Of a DNA stretch of 59,115 bases, positions 1 to 8,033 are shown piece after piece. The stretch spans positions 1 through 59,115 of the forward strand of contig DJYG01000059.1 in NCBI GenBank assembly GCA_002450015.1, read 5' to 3'. Source of the DNA: Cyanobacteria bacterium UBA6984. GTDB lineage: Bacteria; Cyanobacteriota; Vampirovibrionia; Gastranaerophilales; Gastranaerophilaceae. Both the position numbers and the translations under genes were made by a program. How positions within the stretch are numbered: position 1 is the first letter of the stretch; each line of letters starts with the position of its first letter. Below the pieces are notes generated by a model. It did no database searches. It saw only the letters and a program-made list of their open reading frames with translations, and had not been told where the DNA came from.

Positions 1-10
1 TCAGTATGAC
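1..10. repeat. Right-end remnant of a dispersed inverted-repeat element
   Basis: The first ten bases, TCAGTATGAC, equal the right terminus of the 72-bp inverted-repeat element at 59040-59111, which ends CTCAGTATGAC. The window therefore probably opens at the edge of a second copy. Only ten bases are visible, so this is suggestive. Confidence 0.4.
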
Positions 11-44
11 AAAAGAAAGGTATAAATATGAAAGGATGTATAAC

Positions 45-833
45 ATGTTAAAAAAAGTTTATTTACAGTTCACAATTCACCGTTCACGGTTCACTAAAGC
101 AATTGCATTCACCCTAGCAGAAACATTGATTGTCATGGGCATAATCGGTGTTGTTGCAGCATTGACCTTACCGAACTTAAACAGTTCAACTGGTGAAAAA
201 GAAAAAGTTGCAAAGTTGCAAAAAATATATCAAAATTTAAGTGATGCTTCCGGTCGCGTTCAGGCTGTCTATGGTCCTGTTACAGAGTGGGGAACATTAG
301 GTATAGGGAGTAGAGTTTTTTCTGACAGAATGGAAGATTTTTTAAAGATTTCAAAGAAGTGTACAAGTGATAGTAGAACTAATGATTGTTTTGTAAAAAC
401 AGAGAATTGTCTTTCAGGTGATAGTTGTAAAAGAGGGATTACGGGTGATTGTTGGAGTATGGATAAAGGAAGTTATATATTAGCCGATGGCTCAAGTATA
501 TTTGTTTTTACAGGATGTTCTTCTGGTGGTGATAATGGTATAGGTTTTTTTGTTGATATTGATGGACCAAATAAGGGTTCAAATACTTGGGGAAAAGATA
601 TATTTGCTTTTCAAATTCCATATGGTTCTACTGAATTAATTCCAGATGAAAGATCGTTTAAACCAATTGATTCTGATAATGATTTAAAAAATAATTGTTT
701 TATAAGTGGAGCTTCTTGTGCAACATGGGTTATACAAAATGGTAATATGGATTATTTAAAAGTAGGTAGTGATGGTAAATGTAATAACAGTAATACAGTT
801 TTAGATTGGACAACAAACACATCTTGTAAATAA
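45..833 (+). CDS. Prepilin-type N-methylation protein (pseudopilin-like)
   Basis: A 262-residue protein with a class III (type IV prepilin) signal. A basic leader is followed by FTLAETLIVMGIIGVVAAL, with the conserved Glu at +5 of the predicted mature protein, so it should be processed by a prepilin peptidase and sit in a type IV pilus or type II secretion-like fibre. ATG 45 is preferred because AAAGGA lies 8 nt upstream; in-frame ATGs at 6 and 36 lack this. The leader is unusually long (about 21 residues) and ends in Ala rather than the usual Gly. Part of it (68-94) is made of heptad DNA repeats. The Cys-rich C-terminal part ends in a DYLK...TSCK pattern shared with the pseudopilin at 39751. 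The exact role is unknown. Confidence 0.8.
   Translation: MLKKVYLQFTIHRSRFTKAIAFTLAETLIVMGIIGVVAALTLPNLNSSTGEKEKVAKLQKIYQNLSDASGRVQAVYGPVTEWGTLGIGSRVFSDRMEDFLKISKKCTSDSRTNDCFVKTENCLSGDSCKRGITGDCWSMDKGSYILADGSSIFVFTGCSSGGDNGIGFFVDIDGPNKGSNTWGKDIFAFQIPYGSTELIPDERSFKPIDSDNDLKNNCFISGASCATWVIQNGNMDYLKVGSDGKCNNSNTVLDWTTNTSCK
68..94 (+). repeat. Tandem nnTTCAC heptads inside the pilin leader
   Basis: Four consecutive units, GTTCAC, AATTCAC, CGTTCAC and GGTTCAC, encode part of the prepilin leader peptide. The reverse complement of the unit (GTGAAnn) recurs as three tandem copies at 58964-58984. Confidence 0.6.
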
Positions 834-863
834 TTGATTTCTTAATTTTTCTTAAACTCATGC

Positions 864-892
864 TTGATTTTGATTTATGTTTTGAATAATAT
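864..892 (+). promoter_or_regulatory. Probable rplJL promoter
   Basis: TTGATT (864-869), a 17-nt spacer and TAATAT (887-892) form a plausible sigma-70 promoter. Its start point near 899 coincides with the beginning of the L10 leader. Confidence 0.55.
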
Positions 893-898
893 TATTTT

Positions 899-1020
899 AC
901 AAACCGCAGACAGTTAGTGCCAAATGGCTTAAAGTTAGCTAACCGAGGTCAATTACTAAAAGTTAAGAATAGTTTTTGATGAAATTTTGCGGCTTTGTGT
1001 ATGCAAAATTTTTTTGTATG
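899..1020 (+). ncRNA. Ribosomal protein L10 leader (autoregulatory RNA)
   Basis: The segment contains the conserved strings of the L10 leader family: CCGCAGACAG, GTGCCAAATGGCTTAA, then GCTAACCGAGGT, and finally TTTTGCGGCTTTGTGTATGC. The 5' CCGC and 3' GCGG can close the structure. In this family the L10(L12)4 complex binds its own leader and represses rplJL, here starting at 1064. Identification rests on motif recognition and position; no covariance search was possible. Confidence 0.8.
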
Positions 1021-1063
1021 CGCAAAAAATAAAAGGTCGATAAAAATTACAAAAGGAGAAAAC

Positions 1064-1585
1064 ATGTCAACAAAAGCTTTTAAAGAAGAAAAAATCGCAA
1101 AGATTAAAGAAAATGTTGATAAAGCTCAAGTAGCAATTGTTACTGAATACCGTGGTTTCACTGTGGAAGAAATTACAAATCTTCGTCGTGAATTACAAAA
1201 AAACGGTGCAGATTACATGGTTACAAAAAACACTCTTGCAAAAATAGCTGTTAAAGGTACTGAATATGAAGTTCTTGTAGATGCTTTAAAAGGACCTGTT
1301 GCTATCGCATTTGGTTTTGATGATCCTGTTAGTCCTGCAAAAGTTTTATCAAAATTTATTAAAGATACTAAAAAAGGCGAAATTGTTGCAGCTGCTTTAG
1401 ATGGAAAATTATTATCACAAGCAGAAGCAAAAGCATTGGCAAATCTTCCTTCAAAAGAAGAAATTTACGCAAAAATGCTTGGCAGTATCAATTCACCTGC
1501 ATCAGGTATCGTTGGCTCTATCAATGCAGTTATGGCATCACTTACTCGTGCTGTTGCAGCTGTTAGAGATCAAAAAGCTGCATAA
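1064..1585 (+). CDS. rplJ: 50S ribosomal protein L10
   Basis: A 173-residue L10, which anchors the L7/L12 dimers on the ribosomal stalk. The start at 1064 follows a good AAAGGAG box; an upstream in-frame extension from 995 runs through the L10 leader and is not credible. The sequence shows the typical N-terminal rRNA-binding region (VTEYRGFTVEEITNLR, MVTKNTLAKIA) and the alanine-rich C-terminal helix that holds L7/L12. It is followed 72 nt later by rplL. The usual upstream partners rplK-rplA and downstream rpoB are absent: a pseudopilin precedes it and unknown proteins follow. Confidence 0.97.
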   Translation: MSTKAFKEEKIAKIKENVDKAQVAIVTEYRGFTVEEITNLRRELQKNGADYMVTKNTLAKIAVKGTEYEVLVDALKGPVAIAFGFDDPVSPAKVLSKFIKDTKKGEIVAAALDGKLLSQAEAKALANLPSKEEIYAKMLGSINSPASGIVGSINAVMASLTRAVAAVRDQKAA

Positions 1586-1657
1586 CGCAGTATTGTTTGC
1601 AAGATAACTTGCAAAAAAGGTAATTACACAAAATTTAATATTGAAAGGAAATTAAAA

Positions 1658-2035
1658 ATGAGTAACGTAGAATCAATTTTAGAATCAATCGAAAAATTAA
1701 CATTATTAGAAGCAGCTGAATTAGTAAAAGCTATGGAAGAAAAATTCGGCGTATCAGCAGCAGCTCCTGTAGCAGTAGCAGCAGCTCCTGCAGCTGCAGC
1801 AGCAGACGCTGGCGAAGCAGCTGATGCAGAAGTTACAGTTGTATTAGCATCAGCAGGTGCTAACAAAATCGCTGTATTAAAAGAAGTTCGTGCTATTACA
1901 GGCTTAGGCTTGAAAGAAGCAAAAGAATTAGTTGATGGCGCTCCAAAACCTGTTAAAGAAAACGTTAAGAAAGAAGAAGCAGAAGCTCTTAAAAAACAAC
2001 TTGAAGCAGCTGGCGCTACTGTAGAAATTAAATAG
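1658..2035 (+). CDS. rplL: 50S ribosomal protein L7/L12
   Basis: A 125-residue L7/L12 with the N-terminal dimerisation helix, an Ala/Pro-rich hinge at about residues 33-55, and the C-terminal factor-binding domain containing KIAVLKEVRAITGLGLKEAK. It recruits and stimulates translational GTPases. The start is supported by GAAAGGAAA upstream. It is co-transcribed with rplJ and ends in a strong intrinsic terminator. Confidence 0.97.
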   Translation: MSNVESILESIEKLTLLEAAELVKAMEEKFGVSAAAPVAVAAAPAAAAADAGEAADAEVTVVLASAGANKIAVLKEVRAITGLGLKEAKELVDGAPKPVKENVKKEEAEALKKQLEAAGATVEIK

Positions 2036-2060
2036 TTTTAAATTTTTACAAAAACTTTAC

Positions 2061-2098
2061 AAACAAGTGTTTTGTGTATGCAAAACACTTGTTTTTTT
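2061..2098 (+). terminator. Intrinsic terminator of rplJL
   Basis: A perfect 14-bp stem (AAACAAGTGTTTTG at 2061-2074 with CAAAACACTTGTTT at 2081-2094) closes a 6-nt loop and runs into a T tract. Confidence 0.9.
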
Positions 2099-2237
2099 GC
2101 TAAAATCATAGTGTGTTAAATGTTTGTTGTTAATAGTGTAAATTAATTGTAAATATTTGTTAAAACATGCCAAAAATAATAGCAAATCATGCCGTTTAGG
2201 TGTCTTTTATATAATGTAAAGTGCGTATGGAGATTTC

Positions 2238-3263
2238 ATGAACATTAACTCAGTTCAACCGCAAATCGAAAGCTTTTCGGGTAAAGTTCAAGAGCAAAAA
2301 CCTCAAAATTTGAAGTATCACAAAGATACTTTACTTGAAAACAACTTTAAAACAAGAATGGAAATTCAGGGTGATAAGCTTGTAAAAGCTTTTACTACTT
2401 ACCCTGCAAAAGGTTTGAAGGGCGATAAAAACGCTAATTTCTATGAGTTCTTGACAATGGGTACTGTACCTTATTTGTTAGGCAGTGCAGCATTGATGGG
2501 TGTTTTCAATTTTGCTAACAAATACTTTACTCCGTTTGCTCAATCAAAAGCTGGTTCGATTGGTAAAAAAATGGCATTAGGTGTAGCATTCTATGGTATT
2601 GCAAAAGAGGCATCAAAAGCTCTTGTTAACAAACCTGTAAAAGCATTAACAGGTGTTGATACAGAAATGCCTTATGCAAAAGTTGTAGAAGGATTCCCAA
2701 AATTCGAAGGTGATAAAAATACAAAAGCTATTGAATATCACAAAGTGTTTGAAAGCGTAGAATTCCCTCGTTACGATTTGTTATATGGCAAAACTAACGA
2801 AGATAGAAATGCATACTATGACAAAGTTGCTAAAAAATTAGGTTTAGGTGAAAACTTAGCAAGTTCTGATAAAGAAGTTAAACCAAGATTAAAAGAAATC
2901 ATTGCTCGTTCAAATACAGCAAAAAGTATTTCTTCATATTTATGGGCAGCAACCGGTGTTGGCTTAGCAATTCAAAAACCTTGGGACAATTTCTTTACAG
3001 CAGCAACAAAAGGTCAAGGCTTTGCAAAAGTTAAAAATATGGCTCGTTCATTCGGTAATAATTTTGTAAAAGCTGCAAAGGATTTATGGACAGGTGGTGC
3101 TAACCCTACAAAAGTTCAAAAATATGCAGGAAAAGCATTAGTAGGTGCAGCAGTTGCAGCAACAGTTATCGGTGTTGCAAACACAGTAATCAATGCTAGA
3201 AAATCAGCAAACTTAGAAGATAAAAACGTATTCGACGAAAACAGAAAGGTTGTGGTGGACTAA
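2238..3263 (+). CDS. Unknown membrane-associated protein, short paralog of the next gene
   Basis: A 341-residue protein of unknown function; ATG 2238 follows GGAG. It begins with a polar tail carrying ESFSGK, then has hydrophobic stretches near residues 75-95 and 107-120, one near 235-250 and a C-terminal one near 298-315. The order of elements (hydrophobic pair, K-PVKAL-G-D...PY, a Tyr/Asp-Leu segment, K..K.I..SN, hydrophobic GVGLA) resembles the first 250 residues of the protein at 3265, so the two look like paralogs. It ends one base before that gene and is surely co-transcribed. Codon use is strongly biased to a few A/T-ending codons, suggesting high expression. Confidence 0.75.
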   Translation: MNINSVQPQIESFSGKVQEQKPQNLKYHKDTLLENNFKTRMEIQGDKLVKAFTTYPAKGLKGDKNANFYEFLTMGTVPYLLGSAALMGVFNFANKYFTPFAQSKAGSIGKKMALGVAFYGIAKEASKALVNKPVKALTGVDTEMPYAKVVEGFPKFEGDKNTKAIEYHKVFESVEFPRYDLLYGKTNEDRNAYYDKVAKKLGLGENLASSDKEVKPRLKEIIARSNTAKSISSYLWAATGVGLAIQKPWDNFFTAATKGQGFAKVKNMARSFGNNFVKAAKDLWTGGANPTKVQKYAGKALVGAAVAATVIGVANTVINARKSANLEDKNVFDENRKVVVD

Positions 3264-3264
3264 A

Positions 3265-5637
3265 ATGGCTATTACCGCTACCAACGGTATAACAACTCAA
3301 CAATATATTAAGCCTCAAGAAGCTAAAGGACACTTGGTATCAACTCCAATTATTCCTGGTCCTAAAACAGTTTTATCAGGTGCAAAATATAACTTAAAAG
3401 CTTTAAAAGACGGTTTTACAGGGAAAGCGAATGACCACCAATTAGGGAAGTTAAATGATATAGGTATGACAGTAGGCGGTGTTGGTCTTGCTGCATATAT
3501 CGCTACTCAAAAAGCTACTCCAAAAACAAAATTAATGGAATTTGTAGGTTTGGGTACATTTATGGCAGCTATGAAATTATGGCCTAAATTAGCTATCGGT
3601 CTTCCTGCAAAAGCTATTCACGGTTTCGATCCTAACCAAGAATATGTTGACAGTTTTGGTCGTAAAAAACCTTTCTTCCAAGATCCTCAATATACTCCTT
3701 GGGATTTATATTCAGATGAACAATTACAAAAAATCGGCGATAAAATGGGTGTTGACAAAAATGCTCAAGACAGAAACGATTTAACAAAAGCTAATATGAA
3801 AAAAATCGCTACAAAAAATAATACTTTGTGGATGATTACAGCAGGTATCGCTTCAGCAGTATTCTCAGCATTAGCTTGTAACAAAGCAGAAAAAGTTATT
3901 GATCCGGCTTTAGAAAAAGTTAACAACAACAAAGCAGATAAATTATTGAAAAACTTTGAAACTGAATCAAATAAACGTTCAGAAGGCACTGCAAAAGAAA
4001 TGCAAAAAGATTTAGATAAAATCTTCGAAGAAAACAAAGGTAAAACAGTTGATGCTAAAATGTTAGAAAAAATTTCAGGCAGATTAGCTAAAGGTTTAGA
4101 CCCTGTAACTGCAGAAGGTGTTTCTGAAGACGTTAAAAATATGTTAGTTAACGGAAAATCCGTTATTAATGAAAATTTGGCTGAAACAATGGCTAACAGC
4201 ACAAAAGAAATTTTAGCTCAAAGATTATCAGAAGAACAAGTTGCAAAACTTGCACCTTCAAAAGAAGAATTAACAAAACACTTCAACGAAACAAAAGTAA
4301 TGGGTAAGGAAGTTTCAGAAGATGAAGCTAACGAAGTTAGAGTTTCAGTTGCAAGAATGGTATTTGAAAAAGCTAAATCAGAAGGCTTATCAACTGATAA
4401 ATTAAAATTTGTTAAAAAAGGTGTTGCTCAAGCAGCAGGAAATGCGATTAAATCAAATTCAGCATCTGTTTTAGATGAAGCTGCAATGGCAAAAATCAGT
4501 GAAGTTGGTAAATTAATGAGCGAATTACAAGCAAAAGATTCAGTTTTAACTGAATATGCTCAAATCAAAGTTGCCGATAAACCTGAAACAGTTATTGCAA
4601 ACTATTGGAACACAGTTTCAACAGGTTTAATTAAAACTTTAGGTATAGATTTCAAAGAAATGGAAAAAGTTAGAAATAACCGTGAACTTGTTCAAGGTAT
4701 GGTAAGAGGCAAAATTGAAGAAATTACTTCAGATGATGCTAAATACGAAAAAGCTATCGGTGAAATTGCTAAAAGTGTTTCAGAATTAGATAAAAAAATT
4801 AAACCAGAAGATACTAAAAAATATGTTGAATTAGTTGGCAAAACATACGATGATGCAGCTGGTAAATTACATAACAAAGGTATGCAAGCAACAGCTAACA
4901 AATTAACAGCATTAGCAGTAGGTGGTAAGGGTTCGTTAAAAAGAGTTAAACAAACTTATTTTGAAGAAAGAATTTCAGGTGTAAGAAATTCATTCTCAAG
5001 ATTAATCAATACAATGGACGTTTATAGAAGAATATCAAAAGGTGAAATTCCAAATGATGGTTCTTCAAGAGAAGTAAAAGAAGCAATGATGGAACTTGTA
5101 AAACAAACAACATTACAAGGACACTCATCAGACCACTCAATAAAATTCTACTTTAACAGAAGTCAAGACAATTCAACAAATGTTGACAGAAGTCCGGTAG
5201 AAGTAAAAGACGGTAAAGTTGTTAACAAATACTTCCAAGAAGGTAAAGGTGTAGATATTCCAGGCGATTATGATTTTTATCAAAAAGCAATGAATTTCAT
5301 GTACAACTCAAAAATGGATAACAAAACAGTTGAAGCATTAGAAAAAGCAGGTTTGAAAGATCAAATCAATACTTATAACAATGAAGTATTTACAAAAATC
5401 GGTGGTGCGGATTACTTTACAAAACCAAACCACAAAACAACAGGTGACCAAGGTGCATCTTCAGAATACAAATTCTTATTATTAGGTGTAGCTCCTGATG
5501 AAATGATGACAAAAACAGTTCAACAAACTTATAATTCTAAAAAATGGGGTAACACTTTCGGAACAGTGGGTGCAGTATTAACAGGATTAACAGTAGCAGC
5601 ACAATTCTTGTTCGGTAAAGGTAAAGCAGTTAAGTAG
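3265..5637 (+). CDS. Large unknown membrane-associated, helix-rich protein
   Basis: A 790-residue protein with no recognised domain. ATG 3265 lies one base after the previous stop and GGTGG lies just upstream. Visible features are hydrophobic segments near residues 60-80, 90-115 and 190-205, a Lys/Glu/Ala-rich charged region of about 500 residues likely to be helical or coiled-coil, and a C-terminal hydrophobic segment (VGAVLTGLTVAAQFLF) followed by GKGKAVK. No signal peptide is obvious. The N-terminal part parallels the preceding gene. The gene sits between that paralog and a GH13 enzyme 29 nt downstream, so the three may form one complex or structure; this is inference. Confidence 0.75.
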   Translation: MAITATNGITTQQYIKPQEAKGHLVSTPIIPGPKTVLSGAKYNLKALKDGFTGKANDHQLGKLNDIGMTVGGVGLAAYIATQKATPKTKLMEFVGLGTFMAAMKLWPKLAIGLPAKAIHGFDPNQEYVDSFGRKKPFFQDPQYTPWDLYSDEQLQKIGDKMGVDKNAQDRNDLTKANMKKIATKNNTLWMITAGIASAVFSALACNKAEKVIDPALEKVNNNKADKLLKNFETESNKRSEGTAKEMQKDLDKIFEENKGKTVDAKMLEKISGRLAKGLDPVTAEGVSEDVKNMLVNGKSVINENLAETMANSTKEILAQRLSEEQVAKLAPSKEELTKHFNETKVMGKEVSEDEANEVRVSVARMVFEKAKSEGLSTDKLKFVKKGVAQAAGNAIKSNSASVLDEAAMAKISEVGKLMSELQAKDSVLTEYAQIKVADKPETVIANYWNTVSTGLIKTLGIDFKEMEKVRNNRELVQGMVRGKIEEITSDDAKYEKAIGEIAKSVSELDKKIKPEDTKKYVELVGKTYDDAAGKLHNKGMQATANKLTALAVGGKGSLKRVKQTYFEERISGVRNSFSRLINTMDVYRRISKGEIPNDGSSREVKEAMMELVKQTTLQGHSSDHSIKFYFNRSQDNSTNVDRSPVEVKDGKVVNKYFQEGKGVDIPGDYDFYQKAMNFMYNSKMDNKTVEALEKAGLKDQINTYNNEVFTKIGGADYFTKPNHKTTGDQGASSEYKFLLLGVAPDEMMTKTVQQTYNSKKWGNTFGTVGAVLTGLTVAAQFLFGKGKAVK

Positions 5638-5666
5638 GAAATAATTAGAAAACGGAAATAGGGACA

Positions 5667-7439
5667 ATGTCTAGAGTTCAATCAATACAAGCAAACATAT
5701 TAAACATTCAATTAAACAAAGTACAAGCTAAAAAAGCAACTCCAAGCTTTACAAGTAATACTCAAGCTTATACTACAAATCCTTTGAAAAATTATTTAGA
5801 TGCACAAGCTGCAATGAATAAAACAATGGTAAAAACAGTGAATGTTCAAGCACCTGCAAAAGCAGAAGCTGTTGCAAAAGTTGAAAATAAGGCATCTGAA
5901 GCTCCTGCATACAAAAACAATTTACGTTCAATGTTGCAAAATGGTGAATCTAAAATTTTAGCTATTGTTCCAAGAACTTTCAATGCAAAAGATGAAAACG
6001 GTGATGAAAAAATTACTGGTAAAGAACAACACGGTACATTCTTAAATGCAATCGAAAGATTAGATGAAGTAAAGGCTGAAGGTTTCAATACTTTCCATAT
6101 TTTACCTATTCACCCAACAGGTAAAAAACATGCTATGGGACTTGCAGGTTCTTTATATTCTCCATTAGACTTTTTAGCAATTGACCCTAACTTAATTGAT
6201 AAAAATGATAAAAGAAGTGCAAAAGAACAGGTTAAAGCATTTACAGATGAATGCCATAAACGTAACATCAAAGTTATGTTAGACTTACCAAGCTGTTCTT
6301 CTTACGATTTATATTTAGAAAAACCTGAATTAATGGCTAAAGAACGTGACGGTCAAGCAAAAACTCCTCAAGGATGGAATGACATTAGAATGTTCCAACC
6401 ATATTCAGACGAAACAAAAAGAGAGTTAAATCCTGAATTAGTAGATTTACACAAAAAATATGTTGATATGTGTGTTGAATTAGGTATTGACGGTATCAGA
6501 GCAGACGTAGCTCGTGCGAAACCTACTGAATTCTGGGATATAATCATTCCTTATTCACACTCAAAAGATCCTGAATTTGGATGGTTAGGTGAAACTTATA
6601 CTTATGAAGATGCATCACCTCAAGCAAATATGCCTCAAGACAGACCAGAAGATTCTTTAAGAGCAGGTTTTGATGCATACTATGGTCAATATCACATTTT
6701 CCACGAATGGAAAGGTGCAAAAGACTTAAATGATTTCGTAAAAGAAAACATTGAAATGTCTAACAGATTAGAAAAAGGTAAATCAATCATTGGTTCTTTC
6801 ACAACTCACGATGATATTTCACCTATGTTCCACGGTGGTACAGAATATTGCAACTTAACAGCAGGTTTACAAGCAACATTACCTATGTTAAATCCATACT
6901 ATGTAGATGGTTATCAATCAGGTGACTATTATGTTTATGGTTATGATCATTCAAAATCTGAAGAATCTGAAACAGATTGTCACGAAATGACAGTTCACAG
7001 AGGAAAATTAGACATCTTCAATTTATCAAGAAAACCAGGTGGAAATAATCCTGAAATTGGTAAATTCATGACTGAATCTTTCAAAATGAGAGATAAATAC
7101 CAAGATGTTATAACAAAAGGTTCTTTCATTGAATTAGATAAGAAAGACGATAAAGATGACCAAGTTATTGCATACGCAAGACACAAAGACGGCAAAACTT
7201 TATTAGTTATCGGTAACAAAAACATTAACAGAAACGTAACAGCAACTGTTAAAGTTCCTACAATGAAAGCTGATCAAGAATTGAAAAACTTGTTACCTGC
7301 ATACGGTAAACAATCAAGATACCAAGCAGGCGAAGGCGAAATCAAAGTAGATTTAGGTCCATCAAGAATTCACGTATTTGAAATTGATACACCTGAAATC
7401 GAAAAAGCTTCAGATAAAGTTTTCAAACAAAATTTATAA
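5667..7439 (+). CDS. GH13 alpha-amylase-family enzyme with N-terminal extension
   Basis: A 590-residue glycoside hydrolase family 13 protein acting on alpha-glucans or glucosides; the precise substrate is unknown. The (beta/alpha)8 barrel runs from about residue 95 to 480. Catalytic residues are visible: nucleophile Asp280 in GIDGIRADVARAKP, acid/base Glu309 in WLGETYTYED, and Asp382 in SFTTHDD. A beta-sandwich C-terminal domain follows. It has no signal peptide, so it is probably cytoplasmic. The first 90 residues are low-complexity (PSFTSN near residue 26) and unlike amylases. Residues 109-120 (DENGDEKITGKE) match an EF-hand-type calcium loop. It is the third gene of the operon starting at 2238. 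Confidence 0.9.
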   Translation: MSRVQSIQANILNIQLNKVQAKKATPSFTSNTQAYTTNPLKNYLDAQAAMNKTMVKTVNVQAPAKAEAVAKVENKASEAPAYKNNLRSMLQNGESKILAIVPRTFNAKDENGDEKITGKEQHGTFLNAIERLDEVKAEGFNTFHILPIHPTGKKHAMGLAGSLYSPLDFLAIDPNLIDKNDKRSAKEQVKAFTDECHKRNIKVMLDLPSCSSYDLYLEKPELMAKERDGQAKTPQGWNDIRMFQPYSDETKRELNPELVDLHKKYVDMCVELGIDGIRADVARAKPTEFWDIIIPYSHSKDPEFGWLGETYTYEDASPQANMPQDRPEDSLRAGFDAYYGQYHIFHEWKGAKDLNDFVKENIEMSNRLEKGKSIIGSFTTHDDISPMFHGGTEYCNLTAGLQATLPMLNPYYVDGYQSGDYYVYGYDHSKSEESETDCHEMTVHRGKLDIFNLSRKPGGNNPEIGKFMTESFKMRDKYQDVITKGSFIELDKKDDKDDQVIAYARHKDGKTLLVIGNKNINRNVTATVKVPTMKADQELKNLLPAYGKQSRYQAGEGEIKVDLGPSRIHVFEIDTPEIEKASDKVFKQNL

Positions 7440-7472
7440 TATGACAAACATTAAATAACACACGAAGATATC

Positions 7473-7499
7473 AAGGGGTATTTTATAATATCCCTTTTT
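7473..7499 (+). terminator. Intrinsic terminator of the 2238-7439 operon
   Basis: AAGGGGTATT (7473-7482) pairs with AATATCCCTT (7487-7496) across a TTAT loop, with one G-U pair, and leads into a T run. Confidence 0.75.
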
Positions 7500-7973
7500 C
7501 TTTGCGGAAAATTTTAAATATTTTCTTATATATAAATGCAAGTAATATAGAACCACACATGCCAAATATAAAATATATACAAAGCCATATTGGATTTTTA
7601 GTTATCACATGTGGTAATTGTTCTATTATAAATAAAGGTTTATTATTAATCACAAGTATTATTGCTGTTACAATTTCAAAAAATACAAAGTGCCAAATTA
7701 GTATATGAATGCTGTTCTGACCTAAATAGTTCAATATTTTATCTGTATTGTTAATTAAATTGCAACAAATAAACGGAAGATAAAGTCGTACAAATTTTTT
7801 TGAAAAACTCTAAAAATGAATTATTTGGGTTATGTAAAAATCCGGAAATAATGAAAAATAAAGGTACTGCAAGAGAAATCAATATGTCGGAATAGATTGC
7901 GTGTGTATGAGCCATACACAATCATAATAATTCCAAATCCTTTTGTAATATCAATTGTTTTAATTCTTTCCAT
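7483..7973 (-). pseudogene. Remnant of an acyltransferase-3 (OafA-like) membrane protein
   Basis: The reverse strand begins ATG 7973 with MERIKTIDITKGFGIIMIV, the hallmark start of acyltransferase-3 family proteins (sugar/polysaccharide O-acetylation). A single-base insertion shifts the frame, after which HTHAIYSDILISLAVPLFF continues in a second frame. A second shift occurs in an A7 tract, giving FVRLYLPF. The C-terminal end then follows, NYLGQNSIHILIWHF and two membrane segments to 7483. Intact members are about 330 residues; here only about 160 codons remain, so the middle is deleted. Three independent lesions make a functional gene very unlikely. Confidence 0.8.
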
Positions 7974-8033
7974 AATGCATATTGTACTACAGATTTTATT
8001 TTGTGGTAAAATTTAACAATACAAAGAGGTGAT

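Noticed and set aside
68..94. CRISPR-like array from short tandem repeats
   Set aside because: The units are 7-bp contiguous heptads without spacers; no cas genes are in the window.
1624..1866. Reverse-strand open frame opposite rplL, Ala-rich
   Set aside because: It is the antisense shadow of the alanine-rich hinge of rplL and has no ribosome site.
3765..4202. Long reverse-strand open frame inside the 790-aa gene
   Set aside because: Antisense shadow produced by strong codon bias; no start signals, and the forward gene is clearly coding.
7502..7708. Forward open frame over the acyltransferase remnant
   Set aside because: The reverse strand gives recognisable acyltransferase-3 sequence; the forward frame is its shadow.
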